A model generated the notes under the pieces. It was given only the letters and a program-made list of their open reading frames with translations. It did no database searches and was not told the origin of the DNA. The translations under genes were made by a program, and so were the position numbers. Below, one piece after another: positions 10,860 to 20,845 of a stretch of DNA of 64,000 nt. This stretch comes from Capronia americana (lineage: Eukaryota > Ascomycota > Eurotiomycetes > Chaetothyriales > Herpotrichiellaceae): assembly GCA_016110215.1 (NCBI GenBank), contig JADWQD010000003.1:744001-808000 (forward strand). The letters run 5' to 3'. The number at the start of each line of letters is the position of its first letter. Positions within the stretch are counted from its first letter, which is position 1.

Positions 10860-12269
10860 GTCCTGTACGTCGACTAGTTGAGCAATTGATGACCCGCTCT
10901 TCCTGCGAGCTTGTATCTGTATTTGTATCTGTATCTGAATTCGGGTGGTGCTATGAACTGAGGGAGTTCAGTTCATCGACACAGGCTCGACAGGGAAATG
11001 GAATGCGCTTGCACCGAAACTGAATGGAAGGGAGAAACCCCCAACGCCGCGATGTCCTACTTACATACCATACCTTAGGGAGTGACGGGGGAGTGTTGCG
11101 AACAGATTCCGAGTAGTGGAAACTGTCGAAGGGCCGAATGTTGCAGTAATAGTGGCCACAGTGGCGGCGGCCTTGAATTAACTCGTTCCGTAGTCAATAT
11201 GGAAACCAGCAACGACCCGAGCAGTCGAGATGCGGACTAACTACATACTACTGGAATGGTGCTTAGTGCTAATTATGGGACAGGGAACAGGGAGGAAGTA
11301 AGCATCCGACATCTTCAAAAAAAGTCCAGGTACATGAATGTACTGACCTCACAACCAAGACCGTCTCCAGCTCGACTTTTCGAGACCGGGAGTGCAAGTC
11401 ATTGACTCTAGCTCATTCATAATTCATGCTTCATGCTTCATGCTTCATGCTTCATGCTTCATGCTTCATCGCCACTACCTCGTACAACTATCTCACAGGT
11501 AGACTTGTGTTACCTCCAGTACCATCCTCCCTACCAACTTGCATAGTATGTGTAGGAATGGTATCTACTTGACACTCCGACAGGGTCTCGAGATCAACAC
11601 AACTCCGTGATACTCCTCTCGCTTCTTTTTCATTCAAATCCTCTTTGCGCCGGACCACGAGTTGATCGCTGAGAGGGTGTGTGGGGGCCGATTCAGACAA
11701 GGCTGAGCCCTCCTTTCCCCGACTGTAACAGAATATGGGGGCCGGCTTCGTACACCCCCTTATGAGGTTCGGTTCGAGTGGCGGTGGCTTGATGCGCATC
11801 TGGTCAACGCTCTGGTCTCCGATGATATTGTCCGGGGCATGAGGTGATTGCAGATGTACTGGCAGCCACGTCGTGATCTTTGTGAATGCGTGGATGGATC
11901 CAGTACCGTTGGAAGACGTGGGCGTGCAATATCTCGTACCATGACAGACAATGAATTTTACCACCCATTTTCGAACACCCGTACACTAACACATTGATCG
12001 TGTAGTGTTCCAGATATTCGTGCGGCGACGGGAGTCGCTTGTGTACCAGAGCCGCGGCTGCAGATCTGCAAGGTATCTGCTTTGCAGGGTTCTGCTCGGT
12101 ATTCTCATGCTAGAGTTACCTGAGATTTTCGGAGACGCCGTCGATGAATTCGGTTGAGAGAGTTGTCACTAAAGCGGGGTCATTCAGGTCAACCATCAGT
12201 ATTTCGATGGCTTCGTTTCAGTGCCCGATGAACGTGAAGGTAACAGGTGAACCGTGAATTGAGTCCTGG
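10860..12269. other. Intergenic region between convergent genes
   Basis: About 1.4 kb between the exonuclease and kinase genes. No gene is supported; a 158-codon minus-strand frame at 11964-11488 is compositionally unlike the neighbouring proteins. It contains a 7-bp tandem repeat, listed separately. Confidence 0.45.
11424..11469. repeat. Tandem heptamer repeat (TCATGCT, six copies plus a partial copy)
   Basis: Six perfect consecutive TCATGCT units (11424-11465) and a trailing tcat. A degenerate cattcataattcat precedes the array. It is a simple-sequence tract in a convergent 3' region. Confidence 0.9.
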
Positions 12270-15200
12270 CTACCGTGGTGAGCGCCTTGGATCTGAGGAC
12301 CGAGTATTCCTCCGCGGTGCCGGCCGCGACTGTTCTACAGAGGCTGGCAATTCAAGCGCTGATGGTTCCCTTGTCACTTGAAACCTGTTGCCCATGCTGC
12401 TCGGCCTTCCAGGGCTGGCAAAACCGGAAGTGGCCTCGTCGTCGTAGAACTGGATGCTTTCCGGTGACGTGGTCATCTCCGGACTGATTTCGCCTGTGGC
12501 ATTTCCGTCAGCAGCTTCGGACACGCTCCCAGCTAAGATGTCAAAGGGCGACGCGTCAGCCTGTTTATGATCCACGATGTCTCTGCATACATGTCAGCCT
12601 TATGGTAATTCGTCTCTCAGCATCTGCTTGAGGAACTTACGAGACGCCACGATACTGCAATTGGTCGTCCAAGCGCCGCAGTCTGTGGGTGGCTTGAGGG
12701 TCATTGCCGAACTGGACGAATTGGATGCTGAGACGTCTTTCATCCTCCTGCAAGGTGTTCGGTCGGAAAGTTCTGAGACGCTGGCTGAACTCCACTATCT
12801 TATCGTCGACGGCCAACTTGTTCGTCATGTCCTTCCACTTTCCGTCTGTCAACACAATGATGGTCATTTTGCGAGGCATGGATTTCTTTGATGCCCTCAC
12901 TGTCTCGAGATACTTGTTCAGGAGGTCACCCAGAACGATGCTCATATTGGTCTCGGCTTTCTCCCCTGGGATATGATGTTCGTTGCTTAGCTCTTTCTCA
13001 AAGGCAAGAGCTTTATTGGTAGCACTGAATTTGGTGGTGGTGACTGTAAACATCAGGTCCATGCCGTCCTTGTCAATGTTTCCAGCATGTTCAACAAGCT
13101 GAATGAGCTTGATCTTGACATACTCCCAGTGTTCCCTCATACTTGCGCCATTGTCAACAAGGAACAACTGTGTAAAGAGTCAGCTTTTCCCCAATTAAAC
13201 TTGGAGCGCACTTACAATGTCCCGGTCCTTGAAATAACGGCGCAGATCAGGGTCTCCTCTAGGCGTTTGCGTTCTCTTCCAGAACTTCACAGCAGCAATC
13301 TTGTCGCTGAGCGTCGATGAACGTGCTAGCATTGGTGGTATTGTGTGCCCACGAATTGGAGGTGTGAGCACCACAGACGACTGAGCATAGGAGGCCTCCT
13401 CAATAGGTTGACTATATTGCTCTTCCTCCTGGACAGCGTCAAAATGTCCTGTCATTGTGGGACGATGGGCCGATGCGATGCGGGGGCCAGAAGGGGCGAC
13501 AACCGCCGAACCTGGCATCAAGCCTCGCGACGTAATGATGAATGGCTGCGGAGTGAGCCCAACCGCCCTGCTTCGGTGACTGACACGTGTTTCCATCAGC
13601 TGTGAGGTGGTACTCCGAGCGCCTGGTGTAGGCTGGCTTTGGCGCTCGACGCCGAGGGGACTGTACACTGATGCCTTGCTCTCTTTGGCCCGAGATTGGG
13701 CGGCTTCGACCTGGCTCTGTTCCCAACGGACCTGAGTGATTTGAATGGCATCCCTGACGCAATCTGCAACCACAGCATCATCTGCAGAGCCAGCAGCAAT
13801 ATCCTTGATCTTGTGCAACTCTTCACATAGCTTTTGCGCAGATATACGACCATGGGGGTCAGGAATAAGCATGGCCTTCTCGACAAGGTCAAGGACTTTG
13901 TCCGTGATCTTATCACTTTTGCGCTGGCCATTTCGCAAGAAGCTGTGCCACTGAGTAACCGCCTCAAGGACCTTTTGGCCGTCGTGGAAGAAATCGCCCG
14001 CTTCAAGTCTCACCTCCGGCTGCACAGAGACGTGTCTGTTGTCGATGATCTGTTTGATTGCTTTCTTCCGTACCTCGGCGAATTGTTCAAGTCCACTGAC
14101 ACCATACACCGACCAGGTTGCTGCAATGGAAAGGACGCACCCCAGAGACCAGATATCATTGGACCGTGGAATCAGAGATGATCGCTTCTCTCGCTGCTTC
14201 TGGTGTTCAAGTATGTAGCACTCCGGTGCGCCTGAGATATCAGAACAGCTCTTTACATTGCAGAAGAAGTCCAACCTACCAAAAGTGCTTGTTCCTCCCA
14301 TATAGTCCGTCGCGTCCTTGCTTTCGATATCTTGCTTTTCAAAGCGGGCGAATCCCGGATCGGCCAGCTTGAACTGCCCCTGAACGTAGAGAATATTTTG
14401 GGGCTTGATGTCGTTGTGCCATCTGGTACGCATTAATCAACATCACGAGCCGAGAACGGAGTCGACATACCCAAAGTACTTCTCGGTACCAAGATTTCCC
14501 AGACGGTCAAAAGCATGGATATCGCGGATGGCGTCCGCCACGAAGCAGAAATTCGCCCAAAAATCCAGCTGCTCTTCCACTAGGACGGGAGGTAGGTAGA
14601 AACGAAAATACCGGTCAAGATCGAGCTCTCCAAGCTCGAGCACAAGATGAAACGTTTCTTTGGTGGAATCGTCGGCCGAGAGTCTTTCTTCAACTTGAGA
14701 GTAATCGAACAAACACTTGATCATCCCTTTGTTCTCGCTCAGTCCTTGGAATGCGTGTCGCTCGTTCTCATAGACCATTTCGTTGCCATCTTTGTAAGAC
14801 TTCAACGCAAATATGTGACTCTGGCATCAATCAGTCAGCCGCATAATAGCATCAATATATCCGAGCACTTACAGGCCCATAGTCCCGGTCGATGAATCGC
14901 GAGCGCGGTACTGCCTCAGCGAGTGCCTTTGTGACGAATTCTTCTTGGACAGTGATTTCATAGACGCGAGCTGTTCCACCTTCACTGATTTGTTCCTTGA
15001 AGCAAATGGGGACAATATGGTCTGCGGTGAGGCATTGTGGCTCGTTCAGTTCGAATGCCAGAGGACAGTATTTCCACTGCGCCTTTTCGAAGGGTGTTAG
15101 CAGCGCCGGGTATTGTCTGAAGACAGGCCGTCTCGCGAGAACGGTGAGAGGGATAGGCAATCTGTTGTCGTTGACCTCGTCCGAGCGCAGATCCTCAATC

Positions 15201-15472
15201 AAGGCACCGTGGCCGAGCTCGAGAAGGATGCTAAAGACAAGCAGGCACATCCTAGGACCCTCAATGATACGCGCTGACGCAAGAGAGAAGCTATTTCTCT
15301 TGCAGCAGGCGGAGAGTAGTCGGTCAACATTCTTCGGCTGACCCTCGATCATCCAGCGTTTCAGCTTCCGGACTTGTATGTACTGCCTCTTGCAGACGGC
15401 CGTGACCTTCAATTCCTCCAGCTTCTGCATAAATTCCCGAACAGGATCAAGCACTGGGGCCGCGGAGGCCAT
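12270..15472 (-). CDS. Protein kinase fused to a von Willebrand factor A domain
   Basis: Six exons (15472-14873, 14820-14471, 14422-14280, 14231-13216, 13167-12641, 12582-12270) encode 982 residues; all five introns are 48-58 nt. Residues 1-150 form a helical N-terminal region of unknown function. The kinase domain follows: a glycine loop ISEGGTARVYEI (about 162-173), a catalytic Lys in FALK (about 206), the catalytic loop WHNDIKPQNIL (HND, a non-RD kinase), LADPGFA in place of DFG, and GAPECY (APE) about residue 365. A basic, Ser/Pro-rich linker leads to a vWA domain (from about 704) with a MIDAS-like DNGAS, a Thr in KAETNMS and VLTDGKW. The tail is Ser/Pro/Arg-rich. Catalytic Asp, Lys and Asn are kept, so activity is plausible. 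Substrate and pathway are unknown. Confidence 0.85.
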
Positions 15473-16933
15473 TGTGGCAGCTACACAAGGCTCACACTCG
15501 CGGCGGATTGCTTCGATCGACTAGCCGGCACGCGGACGAGTCTGCATTGAAATAAGAGAATACCCACAACAGCAGGCTCGAGGTGGAATAGACCAGGGAC
15601 GAAGCAACAAAGGAGAGAGAAATCAGTCCAAAGGAAGGTGCTTGGGTGCGCAGTTGGCCATTTCGCAGTCAGGCTGGCGCACATGGGCCCGGGATCGAGC
15701 GTAGAATCAGTTGAGCTGCTGCTCTCAATGCGGCTGAACTGGTGGGCAGGGCCCTGTCATTTGCCCTGGCCCCTGTGCGCAAAGGATGGCTCGCACCACT
15801 CGCCTCGACGGGATGGCGGGAATTTGAACAGCCATTTGTAATTGGGCATCCAGCCGCCTAGCTGAAGACAAGCTGCGCTCCAACTGAGGCAGACTCGCAG
15901 GCGGCCGCTTGTCGGATCAGGAACGAGAAGTCGACATTCTTCGAGAAGGTTTGGCCTGTGAATCGTGTCGAGGCAGCTCTACCAAGGGGACGGCTCGAAT
16001 CCGCGGCCGGCGAGGCGATGCGCAGACGAGCCATGGCCGTCTCGCCCTCTACACCAAAGCCTTCATTTCTTGGCACTGTGTGTCATATTGCGGGTTGCTG
16101 ACTCTGTGCTTCGACGTAGCAGATGTGCACTTTTGCCGCTAGCGCAAAGCTTGCAAGAGCCGCAAAGCCTTCGCCTTCACGGCATCTGGTATGAGAACTA
16201 CTATCTCTGCTGGGTTATTTCAGACCTGAGCCACGGGAGGTCGAATTGGGCTGCGCACGACTCGTCCAAAACTCGTAACATCTGTGCTTGTACTGCGTAA
16301 CGGCATCGTCTGTTCGCTTTTAGGCTCCTTGGAGCAGGCGACATTAGGCCCCGGGGCTAATCGAAGCTCTAACTAAGTCGCGGCAGCGGGGTGCGGATTG
16401 AGCCTCTGGGTCCACCCCCAAAGACCTCGGGCGCCTAGACGGAAAGCTACGCAAAACATCGTCTCCTGCGTCCCCGGCAATCCTCATGCGAATCACATTG
16501 TGCCGCAGTCCAGGTGTAACTAGAGCCGCCCATCATTCAAGGGTGTCCGAGGCACTCATGTTTTGCTTATTCGGCTGCGAGTGACCACATTGGCCCAGTT
16601 CCATCACTGGCAGCTGATCGGCTCATCTGCAGAACACTCACAAGCCTCCACTCTCGTGATAAAGAATTCGCGACCTCGTGTGGAGAGAGGCTGAAAAGGC
16701 AACGACCAGAATGGCGCTCGTATGGCATTGGACAATGCGTTGCAGGCATGACAGCAGATTCTGCGCATTCAGCCCAGTTCGCGAACCAGGGCCAGTCACC
16801 AACGAGAGCCTTCCATGCCTCGTTGAAGACAGGCATAAAGGATGAAGTATCCTGAGCGAGGCATATTTCATATTTTTTTTCGAGAGGCGAAGTTGTCACT
16901 CAGAGCTTTGCAACTGATAACTTCAATCAAACC
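15473..16933. other. Intergenic region, no gene recognised
   Basis: About 1.46 kb between divergent genes. Candidate frames at 15909-16300 (+) and 16899-16567 (-) lack an ATG in a plausible place or any known domain. A Cys-containing CESCR motif near 15955 is not a zinc cluster. Confidence 0.45.
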
Positions 16934-17440
16934 ATGGACTCTCCTTTGCCACCATCTCGCCGCAGCACCATCCAGTCCACCCGGACTGAGCGAACTTTTA
17001 CCAGGCCTCTGAGCCTGAGGAGGCGTCGGACGGAGCTAGACACCTCACCGGTCACGCGAGATCGAACCTTGCATTCTTACTACTTCCCTACTTACCGCCT
17101 GCCGTGGGACAGGCTCAGAGAATACCTTGAAACAATATTCCCCGAACTGGAAGGAACCTTCGAGCACCAGGTACGGCGCGTTTGCAATTGCGCGACGTCA
17201 GACACTGATCATTCTCAACAGATCGCAGACAACAACTATGTTTTCAGATCATATAGGCCATTAAATCAGGTCTGTCGCTTAGCCATTAGTTGCGCTCGCG
17301 GTACATACTGAAACCCGACACAGAACGAAGAACAGGAGATTCTCAGGCTGCGGGATGGCGAAGCCAGGGATCCAGAGCGAGAGGAGGACTCGCCTGAACC
17401 GCCAAGTCGCTCTGTGCGACAAGGGCTGGGCAGTCGGTAA
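16934..17440 (+). CDS. Small uncharacterised protein, three exons
   Basis: Exons 16934-17170, 17222-17269 and 17324-17440 give 133 residues, starting at ATG in good context (aaaccATGg). Introns of 51 and 54 nt have standard GT/AG ends, and actga-type branch sites lie 15-25 nt before each acceptor. The N-terminus is basic and Ser/Thr/Arg-rich. The central part (RLPWDRLREYLETIFPE, about 57-73) is amphipathic helical and is followed by NNYVFRSYRPL, while the C-terminus is acidic (EARDPEREEDSPEPP). No transmembrane segment or known domain is seen. Every exon length is a multiple of three. Support is splice consistency and composition rather than homology. Confidence 0.6.
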
Positions 17441-17727
17441 ATCATAGGTTATCCAAGTCCGGCGGGGAATTCATTTGGGCGGAGGCGTCAGGAGCACACG
17501 AGGCGCTCATGTTGGGCTGATTTACAGGCTTTTGTTTGCTTGGGGAATCAGACGCCGCTGCGTGTTCGAGCATAGCCGAATTCTTCAACTGAACTGCCAC
17601 ACTGCCGTAGATATATATGTTTGAGTCACGATGTCGACATTCAGCACCCGGTGGCAGCTTACCTTTCCAGGAACTTTGGTCCCTGCACTTGTGCTCTTCG
17701 AAAGTACAGAGCCAGACCTCGGCAGCC

Positions 17728-19527
17728 ATGGGCACAGCGACCGCAACCCCCACGGGCCTTCATCTCACCCCCGAGTTCAGCTCCTGCTACAGGGACTTTG
17801 AATCTTTTCCAGAGAACCTCTTCGATCGCCACTCTTACGCGCCGACACTTCGAGCGTACAAGCACCGACTGGACTCTGCATCTGCCCAGCTACTCGTGCA
17901 GCATGAGGACGCCGCAGATGTCCCGTTCAGGGATCTGGATGGCACTGGAGCGGTGCTCGCCCGCAAGAATCTCTTCAGCGACCAGAAACTTCGAGAGCAC
18001 CTGGGAGACAGTGCAGTGGAGGATCCCTTGACGTCGAGCTTGGTCTCAGGAGCCTATGCCACCAAACCTGACCCGAAATGTCGTTTCATCTTCTTCTCGG
18101 CCAAGCACTCCAGGGCACCTCTCAAGCTAACGCGCAGAATGTTGATGCGGATAATGACCTATCACCAGGTCATGCCGCGATACCTTGAATTCCTCTTTCT
18201 CTTCGGCCAACGCGCGATACCGCACGACCTCCGGTACAGTGGATTCCGTGAGCAGACCAGCCTGGAACTCCCGGCGGCAGGTCAGAATCTCCCGGAGCTA
18301 CGAAGGAGCGGGAAACATTATCAGCTCTGCTACAACCTCAAATCCGTTGGCTGTTCGTCAGACCCCGACACGGCGCTGATGCATCAGCAATGGTCCATTC
18401 GTCACGCCGCTGTGTATCACCAATTCGACGTCGAATTTGGCACGACGCTGTGGATCATTACCAAGGGTGATCTTGGCCTGAAAGAGAATGTACAGGATAT
18501 CACCGGGCCCGACGGTCGCCCAGAAGACAAGTCATTTGAGACACCTGAAGAGGCTTTTCGAGCCAGCTTGCCTATACACGCGCTTGTCGCACACTGGGCA
18601 ACCAATGACTGGCGGTGGTATATGCAGTGGCTAGAGGATAGCGTGGACAAAGAAGTAAGCCAGCTGAATCTCATTTTATTCCATCCCATGATGTGCAATC
18701 CAGCCAACGGCTGACACTCCACGAACATAGACCCAAGCTACCATCCTCGAAGATAGAACCGAGAAATCCCGCAGCACGGTATACACCCCCAGCGACTTAC
18801 AGCGGATCCAGATCTGGGAAGAAAAGGCTAACGAGGCCATGGCCACCCTTGAATCCAACGCCAGTGTGCTCGGTGCTATTCTTGATTACTACCTGGCTTT
18901 GGCGCACAATGCCAGATTCCCCCTGAAAAGCAGCAACGCAGACGACATCAAAATGTTTGCCGCACAGATGAAGGATCTCATTGCCGATAGCAACATGCAG
19001 AAAAACCGGGCAAAGCTTCTTGTCAACATTGCCTCCCAGAGGAAGACCTTGGTAGATCTCCCCCCACCCAGTCTATCCACATGTCGTTTCAATCAGCTGA
19101 CCACGGCTCAGATCCTCCAATACTTGCAATCACAGGCCTCGGAGAAAATGGAGACCTTGACCATGATGGCGCAGAAAGAAACAGTGGCCATGCGCATTGT
19201 CACGGTCGTGACGTTGGTCTTCCTACCCGCAACATTTGTATCCGTACGTCCGAGGAATTGGTGCCTCTTACTTATGGGCCCTCCTAACTTCTGTAGACTT
19301 TCTTCAGCACCGACGTCGTCAAGTACCAGAACGCGAGCGGACCAGATCCTACAGCTGGCGGTACAAGCTATTCGTCCCTCGCAATGGCTAGGTGGCTCGA
19401 AGTGACCTTGCCGCTCACGCTGGTGACTTTCCTGCTCTCCTGGCTAGCTTACACCAAGGCGAAAAAGAACATCGGGGCCCAGGCGCTCGCTAGAGGAATT
19501 TTCGGCCACACAAATCCATACCCCTGA
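17728..19527 (+). CDS. CorA-like two-helix membrane protein (fungal family)
   Basis: Four exons (17728-18654, 18731-19051, 19112-19243, 19297-19527) encode 536 residues. The long N-terminal cytosolic part has the pattern seen in fungal CorA-like proteins (CRFIFFSAKHSRAPLKLTRRMLMRIMTYHQVMPRYLEFLFLFG spans about residues 112-154). A helical stalk follows (SQASEKMETLTMMAQKET), then a first membrane segment (VVTLVFLPATFVSTFF, crossing intron 3, about 450-465) and a second (TLPLTLVTFLLSWLAY, about 495-510). This is the CorA topology, but the GMN selectivity motif of true Mg2+ channels is absent at the end of the first helix, so ion transport is not established. The start is chosen at cagccATGg; an in-frame ATG at 17617 would add 37 residues. 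Confidence 0.82.
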
Positions 19528-20845
19528 GAAGTGCCACGACCCCAAGTCGCCAGTATTTGCCATCACCAGGGCGGTTGTAGTTGTGGTTTTAATTATGATC
19601 GAACTAGGCACGAGGACCTTCTTAGGACGAATCGATCAAGACGTGGTATTACATATCAACACCACTTGCTTGCTGGAAACCAACAGACCTTCTCACACCA
19701 GCCTCCGGAGCTCAACTCTGCCGGACTGATCGAAGGTACCGAGTATTACAGCTCCTCCCTTACGGTCGATTCGCTACGAACCCTGTGCGCTCGCTAGACC
19801 ACTCAATCAATGCCCTTGGTACTCAACGTCCCGATGGATCCGGGCCTTGTGGGTGTCAGTAAGCACCAAAACCAGCATGGGGTAATCTTGACTCCGCAAT
19901 TTTCAAACCGGGACCAATGAACCGAGACTCCGATATCAAGTATTCAGTATACAGAACCAGAACCCAGAACCTAGGATCCAAACCGCAATACAACACGGCG
20001 CAACAACCCGCACAGTCCGAATAACAAGCTCAGCACGATCCGAAGTCTTAGTTTCCTACCCGTACCGAGTACCTTTCCCCGGAAATACAGCCGGCCCTCT
20101 ACTCCACCGCACTATCGTTCTGTCTCGACCATACTCTACTACACGTATAATCTACTCTAGCATTACATAGGTAGGAGCAGGAGCAGGAGCAGTGGGAGTA
20201 ACAGTAGTACTAGATCCGAGAAGAGTGTCAGGACTGGCGAGGGGATCGTGTGCGTCTGTACACACATAATATAAAATATCTATCCACCCATCCGCAGATA
20301 TACCTATCTATGGACCTGGAATTCGGCTCTGGAACGAATCTTGCTTTCTTTACTTGCTCCCTTTACTTTTTCTTCGCCGCGCTAGTTCGCACGCTGACAA
20401 CATTTTATGGCGTGAAAACGGCGTACCGGCGACCAATCACTATTCTCACTGAGCATCATATAGCGCTGGAAATGTCATACATATAAACTGTTATACAGTA
20501 CTGTGTACGAGGTAGTTTGACTTTCTCTCTAATGTCTATCCTTTGGCCTTTGGCCTTGATTTATTCGTTGCCGTCCCGGTCGGATAGGTCCTTGCGGGAG
20601 GAAGGACGTAATAATACATACATACATACATACATACATACATTCACACACATCTACACATCCGCACGCTTACGTAGTATAAGCATGCATACGTGATAGC
20701 AATGATAGCGCCCGTAACACATAGTCCCGGCGGAGCCATGTCTTACTACACTGTGCTACTGTAGTAGTCTCCTAGGAATCCTTCGTCAAGGTTATCCCTG
20801 AACGTCCCTCTAGCTTAAAGCCCTTTTGTCTTTTTCTCTCTCTGT
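19528..20845. other. Intergenic region between convergent genes
   Basis: About 1.3 kb without a supported gene. It contains a GGAGCA triple repeat near 20170-20190 and a tetranucleotide microsatellite (separate entry). A 78-codon frame at 20250-20486 has no recognisable feature. Confidence 0.5.
20615..20644. repeat. (TACA)n microsatellite
   Basis: About seven uninterrupted tetranucleotide units, followed by looser CA-rich sequence. A simple repeat in a 3' intergenic region. Confidence 0.9.

Noticed and set aside
11488..11964. Minus-strand 158-codon frame downstream of the exonuclease
   Set aside because: No ATG in good context, no domain, composition like intergenic sequence.
15909..16300. 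Possible zinc-cluster fragment (CESCR)
   Set aside because: Only two cysteines, no CxxC...C spacing, no plausible start or splice sites.
16567..16899. Minus-strand 110-codon frame
   Set aside because: Begins at GTG, overlaps the likely promoter of the small gene at 16934 and matches no family.
20250..20486. 78-codon frame with a hydrophobic middle
   Set aside because: No splice, no homology, lies in AT-rich 3' intergenic sequence next to a microsatellite.
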